A stretch of DNA of 64,000 nt, from NCBI RefSeq assembly GCF_004217095.1, contig NZ_SHKO01000001.1, positions 2,220,234 through 2,284,233 of the forward strand, in the 5' to 3' direction. The notes under the pieces were generated by a model. The model ran no database searches. It was not told where the DNA came from and saw only the letters and a list, made by a program, of their open reading frames with translations. The translations under genes were made by a program, and so were the position numbers. Origin of the DNA: Advenella incenata (GTDB lineage: Bacteria > Pseudomonadota > Gammaproteobacteria > Burkholderiales > Burkholderiaceae_B). This document shows, piece by piece, positions 55,399-63,972 of the stretch (positions are counted from its first letter, which is position 1; each line of letters begins with the position of its first letter).

Positions 55399-56565
55399 AT
55401 GGCACGAACAGATCGGGCACTTTGTCTGGATGACTTTGAAGCGATGGCGCAACGGCACTTGCCCAGACCCATTTTTGAATATATACGGGGCGGCGTCGAG
55501 ACCAACGCGTCCGTTGAGGACAATCGTCGGGCCTTTCAGGAATATGCGTTCATTCCCAGGTCTCTGGTGGATGTATCGGCAATCGACACCACCGTCTCGC
55601 TGTTCGGGCAGCAATACCGATCGCCGCTGGGCATCGCGCCTATGGGGCTCAGTGCATTGTCTTCGTATCGGGGCGACCTGGTGCTTGCCCAGGCCACCAG
55701 GCTTGCCGGTATTCCGATGATCATGAGCGGGTCATCCCTGATTCGTCTGGAAGAAGTGGCATCCATCGCGCCACAGACCTGGTTCCAGGCCTATCTGCCA
55801 GGGGATGGGCAGGAGATTGCCAAGCTTGTCGATCGTGTCGCAAAGGCTGGGTTCTCCACACTTGTCATTACTGTCGATACGCCGGTTGCGGCAAACCGGG
55901 AGAACAATATCCGAGCGGGGTTCTCTACGCCGCTGCGGCCGTCTTTGCGCCTGTTGCTGGACGGCCTGACGCATCCACGCTGGGTCTGCAACACGTTTTT
56001 GAGAACCTGCGTAAAGCACGGTATGCCTCATTTTGAAAATAATTATGCAACCAGAGGCGCACCCATACTGTCGAAAAATGTATTGCGTGATTATTCGGAT
56101 CGCGGGCATATCAGTTGGGATCATCTGCGTACGATCAGGAAACAATGGAAAGGAACGCTGGTTATCAAGGGCATTCTGAGCAAACTGGATGCCGCCACAG
56201 CGATTGAGATCGGGGTTGACGGCATTATCGTTTCCAATCACGGCGGTCGCCAGCTCGATGGCAGTATTTCCCCATTGCGTGTATTGCCAGAAATTGCCGA
56301 TATCGCCGGATCTATTCCTGTCATGCTCGACAGCGGGGTGCGTCGTGGCACAGATGTCCTTAAAGCGCTGGCGTTGGGCGCGCGCTGTGTTTTTGTTGGT
56401 CGTCCTTTTGCGTACGCCACAGCAGTGGGTGGTCAAAATGGCACCGACAGAGCCATTCAGTTAATAACAAGCGAAATAACACGAGATCTGGGACTTCTTG
56501 GTGTTACTCGTGTGCAGGACCTGTCTGCCGACCATCTGCGCAAAATCCCTGGCGCCTGGGGCTGA
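55399..56565 (+). CDS. FMN-dependent L-2-hydroxyacid oxidase/dehydrogenase
   Basis: 388 residues of the glycolate-oxidase / L-lactate dehydrogenase family. Motifs: FEYIRGGVETNASVEDNR, SPLGIAPMGLS, TWFQAYLP, LVITVDTPVAANRENNIR, LVIKGILS (catalytic Lys), and the active-site SNHGGRQLDG with His and Arg (near 277), then VMLDSGVRRGTDVLKAL for phosphate binding. It oxidises an L-2-hydroxyacid to the 2-oxoacid. Next to a D-specific enzyme, it allows use of both isomers or their interconversion. Confidence 0.92.
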   Translation: MARTDRALCLDDFEAMAQRHLPRPIFEYIRGGVETNASVEDNRRAFQEYAFIPRSLVDVSAIDTTVSLFGQQYRSPLGIAPMGLSALSSYRGDLVLAQATRLAGIPMIMSGSSLIRLEEVASIAPQTWFQAYLPGDGQEIAKLVDRVAKAGFSTLVITVDTPVAANRENNIRAGFSTPLRPSLRLLLDGLTHPRWVCNTFLRTCVKHGMPHFENNYATRGAPILSKNVLRDYSDRGHISWDHLRTIRKQWKGTLVIKGILSKLDAATAIEIGVDGIIVSNHGGRQLDGSISPLRVLPEIADIAGSIPVMLDSGVRRGTDVLKALALGARCVFVGRPFAYATAVGGQNGTDRAIQLITSEITRDLGLLGVTRVQDLSADHLRKIPGAWG

Positions 56566-56630
56566 TGTGCTATTGCGCTTGACATCGTCTTGATGCGGGA
56601 ATAGAGTGCAATTTTTGGAGGAGACAAATC

Positions 56631-57953
56631 GTGTTATCACAAATGAAATTATTCCGCATCAGCCGGCTGTGTATCGGCGTTAGCGCTGCGCTTGCAATGA
56701 GCGCAGCCGTGGCCCAGCCACAGGATGTCAAAGCCACGTTAGCTTTGCTTAACGAGTCCAAGCAAGTTAAAGTGCTCATGACTGCACTGGAAAAAGATCA
56801 TGACCGGACTATTGAAGACCTTCGCAGCATTACCGAAGTTGAGGCGCCGCCTTTCAAGGAAAAGACGCGTGCGGAATATGTATTGAAGCGCTTCAAAGCG
56901 GTTGGGCTGACAGACGCGGCCCTCGATTCAGCAGGCAATGTAGTTGGCATTCGCAAGGGTAGCGGCAAGGGGCCGACATTGCTTGTGTCTGCGCATCTTG
57001 ACACCGTCTTTCCTGAAGGCACCGACGTCAAAGTCAAAGAGGAGAAGGGCAGATTGCTGGCACCGGGTATCGGCGATGATACGCGTGGTCTGGCAGTCCT
57101 CATCTCGTGGATCAAGGCGCTGAATGAACACAAAGTGGCGACCGTAGGCGATATTATGTTCGTGGCTAACGTGGGTGAAGAGGGACTGGGTAACCTGCGC
57201 GGCATGAAGGCGCTATTTAAGGAACATAAGAATATTGATGGCATGGTGGGGCTCGAACCCGGCGAGGGCGATAAAGTGCTAACTCAGGGCACCGGCAGTC
57301 ATCGTTATGAAGTGTCATTCAAAGGGCCTGGCGGACACAGCTTTGGTGCCTTTGGCAAAGTACCCAGCGCCATCCACGCCATGGGGCGCGCCATTGCGCA
57401 TATTGGCGATGTCCAGGTACCCACTGATCCCAAGACGACTTTCACGGTAGGCACCGTGGGCGGCGGAACATCAGTCAATACCATTGCCGGTGATGCAAAA
57501 ATGGCGGTTGACATTCGTTCGAATGAGACTCCATCGCTTCTTGAAGCTGAAAAGAACATCATGGCAGCGATCGAAAAGGGCGTAAAACAGGAGAATGAGC
57601 GCTGGAAGTCCGACGCTAAAATCACATTCGATGCAAAATTGATTGGTGATCGTCCTGCAGGGACGACACCGCCAGACAGCGTAATTGTCACTGCATCGCT
57701 GGAGTCGATCGCGCTGGCTGGCGGCAAGGGACAAACCAGAGCAGGCAGCACAGATGCAAACGTGCCAATGAGTCTGAATATTCCTGCAGTCATTCTGGGC
57801 AGCGGTGGAAAATCCGGAGGCTCTCACTCACTGAAAGAATGGTTTGATCCGACCGATGCCTGGAAGGGTTCACAAATCAGCTTTATCACCGTGTTGTCGC
57901 TGGTCGGTGTTGACGGGGTCAGTGAACCGCTGCTGAAAAGCGCTGCGAAATAA
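56631..57953 (+). CDS. Exported M20 family metallopeptidase
   Basis: 440 residues. Start GTG 56631 is chosen because GGAGGAGA ends 6 nt upstream; ATG 56643 is possible. The signal peptide ends after SAAVA (about 26). Di-zinc ligands: His/Asp in LVSAHLDTVFP, Asp in GIGDDTRG, Glu-Glu in VGEEGLGN, the acidic GLEPGEG, and His in GGSHSLKEW. The dimerisation domain is inserted (about 225-340). Relatives are carboxypeptidases or amidohydrolases (glutamate carboxypeptidase type). It probably releases an acid from an amide or peptide in the periplasm for Bug capture. Confidence 0.88.
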   Translation: MLSQMKLFRISRLCIGVSAALAMSAAVAQPQDVKATLALLNESKQVKVLMTALEKDHDRTIEDLRSITEVEAPPFKEKTRAEYVLKRFKAVGLTDAALDSAGNVVGIRKGSGKGPTLLVSAHLDTVFPEGTDVKVKEEKGRLLAPGIGDDTRGLAVLISWIKALNEHKVATVGDIMFVANVGEEGLGNLRGMKALFKEHKNIDGMVGLEPGEGDKVLTQGTGSHRYEVSFKGPGGHSFGAFGKVPSAIHAMGRAIAHIGDVQVPTDPKTTFTVGTVGGGTSVNTIAGDAKMAVDIRSNETPSLLEAEKNIMAAIEKGVKQENERWKSDAKITFDAKLIGDRPAGTTPPDSVIVTASLESIALAGGKGQTRAGSTDANVPMSLNIPAVILGSGGKSGGSHSLKEWFDPTDAWKGSQISFITVLSLVGVDGVSEPLLKSAAK

Positions 57954-57995
57954 TTAAAGCATATGGCGTGATTTGAACAAAGTGTAGCGGCGGGA

Positions 57996-58034
57996 CAAGC
58001 CAGTATTGCGCAGAACGCCGATACCCCTGGCTTG
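57996..58034. terminator. Inverted repeat between convergent operons
   Basis: CAAGCCAG (57996-58003) and CTGGCTTG (58027-58034) pair perfectly over 8 bp around 23 nt, in the 157-bp gap between the M20 gene and convergent SMP-30 gene. It is weak as a terminator. Confidence 0.35.
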
Positions 58035-58110
58035 GCCTGCCTGCTATGCTGCGGGCTCATACAGGCCAGCTTAGCGCATACGCGTTACGTGATAAGCAGG
58101 CACTGCGTTC

Positions 58111-58986
58111 TTATCCCGCAAATCGATGTTCAGGCAAACCGCGTATTCCCAAGCCGGTAATGGCGAATACACTTCCGCCCAGTACGCTGTCTGTCGGGAA
58201 GCGGGCAAGTGGTGGTCTGGACATACAGGTCACATATAAAATATCCAGGTCGGGCCCGCCAAACATGACGCTTGTCACATTTTTAACCGGCATGGGAATG
58301 GTCCGATCAATGGTGCCGTCGGGGCGATAGCGCACCAGATTTCCTTCGTAGACCTGGGCATTCCACAAGCAGCCTTCGTCATCGACTGTCGACCCGTCGG
58401 ATGACTTGAAATGTTCTCCCTGCAGGGTTGTGAATACCCGCTTATTGGATATGTCGCCAGTGCGCTGGTCATAATCATATGCCCAAATGTCGCCACACCA
58501 GGTATCCGAGAAATAGAAAGTATTGCCGTCAGGACTCCAGCATGGGCCATTGGACACAATGATATTGTCTTCCAGTTTGTGCACGGTCATATCCGGATCA
58601 AGCCGATACAGCGCGCCATTGGGGCCTTCCTCCAATGTGTCCATACTACCGAAAAGAAACCGGCCCTGTGCGTCGACCTTGCCATCATTCAGGCGGTTAT
58701 TGGTCAGTTCCGGCTCGGGATCCATAATCAATTGAACCTCACCGGTCTCAAAATCCAGTGTATGAATCCCTCGCGCCAGCGAGACAATGGCCCCGCCGTT
58801 TTTGCGCAGTGCCATTGATCCTATTTTTTGCGGCACCTGCCAGGCACGAACTTCATCTCCCTGAGCTGTTGCACGAAAGACCCGGCCGTCTGCACTGTCG
58901 ATCCAGTACAGGCGTTGTTCCTGAACGTCCCACAGCGGACCTTCGCCCAGTGTCGTCTTGACATCTACCAGCACTTCGATTTTCAT
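58111..58986 (-). CDS. SMP-30/gluconolactonase family lactonase
   Basis: Six-bladed beta-propeller lactonase of 291 residues from ATG 58986 (AAGGAGAG upstream). Metal ligands: Glu in TLGEGPLWD, Asn in SNGPCWSPDG, and Asp in SSDGSTVDDEG. Such enzymes open sugar lactones to aldonic acids. It is the last gene of the leftward sugar ABC operon, 77 bp after the permease, implying that the imported sugar is oxidised to a lactone. Confidence 0.9.
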   Translation of the reverse strand: MKIEVLVDVKTTLGEGPLWDVQEQRLYWIDSADGRVFRATAQGDEVRAWQVPQKIGSMALRKNGGAIVSLARGIHTLDFETGEVQLIMDPEPELTNNRLNDGKVDAQGRFLFGSMDTLEEGPNGALYRLDPDMTVHKLEDNIIVSNGPCWSPDGNTFYFSDTWCGDIWAYDYDQRTGDISNKRVFTTLQGEHFKSSDGSTVDDEGCLWNAQVYEGNLVRYRPDGTIDRTIPMPVKNVTSVMFGGPDLDILYVTCMSRPPLARFPTDSVLGGSVFAITGLGIRGLPEHRFAG

Positions 58987-59063
58987 ACCACTCTCCTTGG
59001 ATAAATATGTTCTTCTATCGATTTCCCGTTGTTGATCAGGAAGGTTTGGCATCAAGCTATGAG

Positions 59064-61094
59064 CTATCTCGCACGTTCACGTAGCATTGCGACAGCGCCC
59101 AATAAGACGATGCCAAATAGGATAGGGCGCACAGCATAGGGAAGGCCACTACCCGCCAGCAGAATTTGCAGGGTCGTCAGGAGCAGTACGCCGGCCAAAA
59201 TGCCCAGATAGTGTCCCCGGCCGCCTGTAATCAAGCCGCCGCCGACCACGATGACTGCAATAGAGGGAAGCAGATAATCGTCACCCATTCCCAAGCTGGC
59301 CTGCCCGGAAAAACCAGTCAGCAGGATGCCGGTAACAGCGGCACACACCGACGACAAGATATAAACCAGAATAAGCACGCGGCGCGTGGGCACGCCGGAT
59401 AGATAGGCTGTATTCAAATTACTGCCGGTCGCGTACACGTGACGACCGAAGCGCGTTTTATTTAACAGGAAGACTGAGCAGATCACAAATATAAGCAGTA
59501 GCACAATCACAGGTGTGATACCGGCAATGCGCGAAGTCATGAGCCAGCTGATCGACGGCGACGGGAATGCGCTGGGTGTACCGCCTGAGTAGAGCAGGGC
59601 AATGCCTTGAAGAATGCCGTTGCTCGCCAGTGTGGCAACGATCGGTGAAATACCGAGAACAGCGACCATCACACCGTTGCTCAGCCCTATCAGTACGCCA
59701 ATCAGCAGAATCACCGGTAGTGCATAAAGCAACGCTTCATTGGATCCCTGCGTTAGCCCGGTAAACAGGATGCCTGACAGTGCGATGGTCCAGGGAATGG
59801 ACAGATCAAGTCCCCCAGTGAACACCACCACGCCCTGACCCAATGCCAGGATGATCAGGAAGGTTGACAAGACCAGCATCGAGTTCCAGTACGACCATTC
59901 GTATACATTACGCCCCAGCAAAACCTGGGTGGCGACGAGCAGGATCGCCAGCCCGGCGAGCGCGGGCAATGAAATACGCAAGTCCTTGCGGTGCTTTTTG
60001 AAAAAGCTGATGCGACTGTCCTGCGAGTCTGGGCTATTGCCACTCACATCAATATATTTGGGCTGCGGACCAAGCTGCGATGCAAGCCGCCCCTGACGCA
60101 TTGCCCGCCACCGATGTCCGAGCAGTCGGAGGAATTTTCTGAGTTCAGAGTCTTTTCCCAGACCACCTATCATGACAGCGACGATCAGCACGCCCCCCTG
60201 GGCGATGGTTGAATAGTAAGCAGAGATATTAAACAGCAGCAAAATATTGACAATCAGCATGAGCACAAACGCGCCAAGAACCGATCCAACCGGTCCGCCT
60301 TTGCCACCTCCCAGACGGGTGCCGCCAATAACAATTGCGGCAAACACGGAAAGCAGCAGCGAATTGCCGACCAGCGGATCGCCGGATCCGGTCTGAGCGC
60401 TGAGAAAAAAACCTGCCAGACCGTAAAATGCGCCAGCCAGGGTGTACGTCAGTAAGTAGCTGCGCGCCAGTGGAACCCCAACGGCTTGTGCCGCATCGGG
60501 ATTGCCCCCGACGGCATACAGGTGCAGGCCAAATGGCGTTTTTTTTATCCATGCCCAGACAAGGAGGGAAAGAACAATGAGAAACAGCGAGGCTGGGAAC
60601 AACTCGGGCAACACGTCGCCCATCAGATAGGTGCCAAGCGAAGTGGGAACTGTTCCACCAGGTGAGTTCATGATCAGTAACGTGATTCCCTGAATGATGA
60701 ACATGGTCGACAGCGTGACGACAATTGGCTGAATCCGCGCATAGGCAACCAGCGCGCCGTTGACAAATCCGCAGGCTGCGCCGACCAGTAAGGCCAGTGC
60801 AAAGGAAGCGGCAAAAGCTGCCGGAGTGCTGTCATCAATATAGCCGGCGGCCAGAACGACATTCACAAGTGAAATAATAGCGCCAACGGAAAGATCAAAG
60901 CCGCCACTTAGTATCACCAACGTGCCGCCAAGGGCAGCCAATGCAAGCGTCGTACCGCCACTGGCAAGCAATGAAACATCAAAATAACTGAAACCGGCAC
61001 TGGTGGCGATGATGATGGCGACCAATATCAGCAGCACCACAAAGGCCGTGATCAGATTGCCATACTTATGCAACAAGGTGTATTGCTGATTCAT
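59064..61094 (-). CDS. Sugar ABC transporter permease, two permease domains fused
   Basis: 676 residues, about twice a normal RbsC-type permease (about 330). Two complete BPD_transp_2 halves are present, about 1-330 and 385-676. Each has the conserved Gly-Gly-x-Asp-Leu-Ser motif (LSGGFDLSVGAI; FTGGLDLSIPWTI) and a family core (LGTYLMGDVLPELFP; RFGRHVYATGSNL). A hydrophilic basic linker of about 50 residues (LRRLLGHRW to KKHRKDLR) joins them. The ATG at 61094 follows the ATPase stop by 2 bp; a TTG at 61100 overlaps that stop. Confidence 0.9.
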   Translation of the reverse strand: MNQQYTLLHKYGNLITAFVVLLILVAIIIATSAGFSYFDVSLLASGGTTLALAALGGTLVILSGGFDLSVGAIISLVNVVLAAGYIDDSTPAAFAASFALALLVGAACGFVNGALVAYARIQPIVVTLSTMFIIQGITLLIMNSPGGTVPTSLGTYLMGDVLPELFPASLFLIVLSLLVWAWIKKTPFGLHLYAVGGNPDAAQAVGVPLARSYLLTYTLAGAFYGLAGFFLSAQTGSGDPLVGNSLLLSVFAAIVIGGTRLGGGKGGPVGSVLGAFVLMLIVNILLLFNISAYYSTIAQGGVLIVAVMIGGLGKDSELRKFLRLLGHRWRAMRQGRLASQLGPQPKYIDVSGNSPDSQDSRISFFKKHRKDLRISLPALAGLAILLVATQVLLGRNVYEWSYWNSMLVLSTFLIILALGQGVVVFTGGLDLSIPWTIALSGILFTGLTQGSNEALLYALPVILLIGVLIGLSNGVMVAVLGISPIVATLASNGILQGIALLYSGGTPSAFPSPSISWLMTSRIAGITPVIVLLLIFVICSVFLLNKTRFGRHVYATGSNLNTAYLSGVPTRRVLILVYILSSVCAAVTGILLTGFSGQASLGMGDDYLLPSIAVIVVGGGLITGGRGHYLGILAGVLLLTTLQILLAGSGLPYAVRPILFGIVLLGAVAMLRERAR

Positions 61095-61096
61095 TT

Positions 61097-62617
61097 TCAA
61101 TGTGCTCCGGTCTGCCGCAAGTTCCCCATGGCAATATCCATGACGCGGGTCTCGCCAATGTCGTTGCCCGCTAGCGTTTCCCTGATTTCGCCTTTGTACA
61201 TGACATGGACCCGGTGACTCAGATTGACCACTTCCGGGATCTCCGTAGAATAAAAAAGGACAGAGCCGCCCATTGCTGCGAAGTCGGCGATCAATTCGTA
61301 CAGTTCATGTTTGGTGCCGACATCGATGCCACGAGTGGGATCAAACAGCAGGAGTATGCGGCTGCGCGCCAGTAGCCATTTTGCAATGACAATTTTTTGC
61401 TGGTTCCCACCCGAGAAAGAGGCGGCATCCATCCAGAGTGCCCGACGATCAAGCTCGATCCTCGTAAATACCTTAGCTGCCGATTTCGCTTCATTTTTTT
61501 CGTTGAGGGCGCCGTAGACGCTGAAGCGGGAGAGTACCGGCAGGGACGTATTCTTCAGGCCACTTTGATTCAAAAGCAGCCCCTCTGTTTTTCTGTCTTC
61601 CGGCACAAAGCCGATGCCGACATTCGGTCTGATGGCATCCACCGGCGACAGTAATGTTAGCGGCTGGCCATCGAGCAGCAATGTCCCGGACTCAGGCTGT
61701 TCAACGCCAAAACATATTTGGAAAAGGTCAAGCTGCCCCATGCCCTGCAATGCAGCAATACCAAGAATTTCGCCTTTTTTCAAATCAATATTGATATCGT
61801 TCAATCTTGATGTATGGACATTTTTCAGTGTCAGTACAGATTCGGTTATTGGCGGCAACCGTTTCTTCGGATACACCTGAGAGATCGAACGGCCAACGAT
61901 GGACTCGACCACTTCGATGTCCGAAAAGGCATCTGCCGGGCGTGTAGCAACATGATGACCATTACGCAGAATTGACAGATCATCGCAGAACTCGCGTACC
62001 TCTTTCATGCGATGAGAAATGAATATGATCGTCACGCCCCTGGCCTTGAGTTTGCCGATAATGTCGCCCAGCCAGTTGACGTCTGAAGCCGTCAGGGTGG
62101 ATGTGGGCTCATCCAGCAGCAGGATCTGTGGCTGGCGAAACAACGCGCGGGCAATTTCCAGTTTCTGTTGCAGGGCAAGATTGAAGCGGTTGACGGGCAG
62201 GTCCAGGGAGATAGGAAAACCCAGCTCGTCAAAATGTTGTTCCAATTGCTGGCGCAATGCGCCGCGCCTGAGCATACCGGTCCGATTGGTTGCCGAGTAG
62301 GGCAGCATCATATTATCGAAGACGGACAGATCGGGCAATAGCGTCATTTCCTGAAATGCGGTCTGTATCCCGACAGCCTGCGCGATGCGTGGAGAGGCAA
62401 GCCGCGTCGATTGATCAAAGATTTCGATCGTACCCTTTGTAGGTGTAATCAATCCAGACAGCAGTTTGACGGTGGTAGACTTGCCCGCGCCATTTTCTCC
62501 CAACAGCGCGTGGACACGGCCGCGCTTGACAGCAAGAGACACCTCACTCAGCGCTTTTATGGGCCCGTAGTTCTTTGAGACATCCGACAGACGTAAGGCA
62601 ATGGCGGACTCATTCAT
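61097..62617 (-). CDS. Sugar ABC transporter ATPase (RbsA/XylG type, double NBD)
   Basis: 506 residues from ATG 62617. Domain 1 has Walker A GENGAGKST, a non-canonical signature (LALQQKLEIARAL) and Walker B ILLLDEPTSTL. Domain 2 lacks a proper Walker A (GIAALQGMGQLD), has the signature SGGNQQKIVIAKWL and a Walker B with Phe-Asp in place of Asp-Glu (LLLFDPTRGIDVG). One degenerate site is normal in this family. It should power the fused permease. Confidence 0.93.
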   Translation of the reverse strand: MNESAIALRLSDVSKNYGPIKALSEVSLAVKRGRVHALLGENGAGKSTTVKLLSGLITPTKGTIEIFDQSTRLASPRIAQAVGIQTAFQEMTLLPDLSVFDNMMLPYSATNRTGMLRRGALRQQLEQHFDELGFPISLDLPVNRFNLALQQKLEIARALFRQPQILLLDEPTSTLTASDVNWLGDIIGKLKARGVTIIFISHRMKEVREFCDDLSILRNGHHVATRPADAFSDIEVVESIVGRSISQVYPKKRLPPITESVLTLKNVHTSRLNDINIDLKKGEILGIAALQGMGQLDLFQICFGVEQPESGTLLLDGQPLTLLSPVDAIRPNVGIGFVPEDRKTEGLLLNQSGLKNTSLPVLSRFSVYGALNEKNEAKSAAKVFTRIELDRRALWMDAASFSGGNQQKIVIAKWLLARSRILLLFDPTRGIDVGTKHELYELIADFAAMGGSVLFYSTEIPEVVNLSHRVHVMYKGEIRETLAGNDIGETRVMDIAMGNLRQTGAH

Positions 62618-62684
62618 AGTGAGCAATTCCAATATGTGTGCGAAGGAGGCGCACGCGTAGCATGCACCTCATACATGCATTGAT

Positions 62685-63812
62685 TTATTGTGCGTCTGGC
62701 TCTGATTTGAGTGCTGCGTTAATACCCAGTCCTTCTGTTTGCTCAGAATAGATCGAGGCGAACCAACCTGGTTTGCTCACTAGTTTAGGAGAAAAAACGT
62801 TGCAGCCATCTTTCAGATCTTTCCAGGTTCCGTCTTTACACAGTTTGATTGTTTCGTTGGTCACTTGCGGCAGGGGCAGTGTGATTTTTTGTGGAAACGT
62901 CTTACCCTCTATCGCCTGGACTGCCAGCTTCAGGGCCAATGCGCCTGAATAGGGTGGAGAGGCGTAGGAAATTCTGGGAGCACCAAGAGGACGATAGCTT
63001 CCAGTAGCGCCATCCAGTTGTGTGTCTGCGGGGAGCATCTGCACACGACCGCCGTTGGAGCCTTCGCCTGCGCATGGCAGCAGATCCTTGGCGTCTTTGC
63101 CTGCTTCCAGCTGCATGGAGTTAGCCGTGTAGCAGCCCACCTGAAGCCACAGCCCATCTATCTGGTCCCAGTTTCTGACGGCGACAATTTTTGATAACTC
63201 GGTTCGGGCAACGGCCTGGTTCCACATGCCGGGCGTCTCTGCCACAATTTTCATTTCAGGATGTTTGGCAAAAACTTCCTTGGCCGCTTCGGTTCGGTAT
63301 TTGTCCACCGATGTGCCGGGCACACCCGTGAGCATAACGACGTTGCCTTTGTAGTTCATTTTCTTTGCCAGCCATTCTGCGGTCACTCGTCCGGCCTCGT
63401 GCTGGTCGATGGCCACATTATGCGCGCACGGCTCAGTGACCTCACCGTCGTAGGCAAAGACTTTTACCCCTTTATTACACGCATTCTTGATCACACGGTT
63501 CAGCGCGGTGGGAGAGATCGGAAATACCACGATAGCTTCGGCGCCGGCCTGAACCATGGCGTTGATTTGTTGAATCTGCTTTTGCGCATTTTCCCCGGAC
63601 ACCTGGACCTGAAGGTCTACCTTATCGGCCAGTTCAGGCGTTTTGGCCATGGCTTTGACCATATTGGCCGCTTCAGCCTGCCAGTCGTTCCCGATGAAAC
63701 TCATGCTCAGATAAATCTTGTGTTTTTTTGTCGTCTGAGCGTGCGTCACCGCGCTCAGAGGGGCTAATGTAAATGCCAGCAATGTTGCCAGTAGTACAGA
63801 TTTGGTTTGCAT
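62685..63812 (-). CDS. Periplasmic sugar-binding protein, type I
   Basis: 375 residues. The signal peptide is cleaved after VTHA (about 25). The ribose-binding-like fold has IYLSMSFIGNDWQAE, INAMVQAGAEAIVVFP, VAIDQHEAGRVTAEWLA and NVVMLTGVPGTSVDKYR. Cysteines occur in CAHN, GCYTA, LPCAG, LCKDG and GCNVF, more than usual. GGAGA precedes the ATG. First gene of the operon; 67 bp separate it from the ATPase. The ligand is probably a pentose or hexose. Confidence 0.9.
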   Translation of the reverse strand: MQTKSVLLATLLAFTLAPLSAVTHAQTTKKHKIYLSMSFIGNDWQAEAANMVKAMAKTPELADKVDLQVQVSGENAQKQIQQINAMVQAGAEAIVVFPISPTALNRVIKNACNKGVKVFAYDGEVTEPCAHNVAIDQHEAGRVTAEWLAKKMNYKGNVVMLTGVPGTSVDKYRTEAAKEVFAKHPEMKIVAETPGMWNQAVARTELSKIVAVRNWDQIDGLWLQVGCYTANSMQLEAGKDAKDLLPCAGEGSNGGRVQMLPADTQLDGATGSYRPLGAPRISYASPPYSGALALKLAVQAIEGKTFPQKITLPLPQVTNETIKLCKDGTWKDLKDGCNVFSPKLVSKPGWFASIYSEQTEGLGINAALKSEPDAQ

Positions 63813-63892
63813 CTTATGTCTCCGGTAAGATCCAACTTCAAATTGAATGAATGTTGTTTTTTCTTTGATTTGCCCATTATTATCAGGCTATT

Positions 63893-63911
63893 GTATGATC
63901 TGTGATCACAC
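63893..63911. promoter_or_regulatory. Palindromic operator candidate upstream of the sugar operon
   Basis: TGTGATCACA (63901-63910) is a perfect 10-bp palindrome. A wider dyad GTATGATC-TGT-GATCACAC (63893-63911) has 7 of 8 matching positions. It lies between the divergent binding-protein gene and the gene starting near 63973. GntR/FadR-type or LacI-type regulators use such sites; a CRP site would need a wider spacing. Confidence 0.4.
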
Positions 63912-63972
63912 TATGAACGGACGTTAGCATGAGATTTGCGATACTGTCAACATTTGCGAGGGAACTATTTCG

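Noticed and set aside
61097-62617. Degenerate ATP-binding sites in the double ATPase as a sign of gene decay
   Set aside because: RbsA-type proteins normally have one imperfect site and a non-LSGGQ signature in domain 1; the frame is intact.
63901-63910. CRP binding site at TGTGATCACA
   Set aside because: CRP sites need TGTGA and TCACA separated by six bases; here the half-sites are merged, so a local regulator is likelier.
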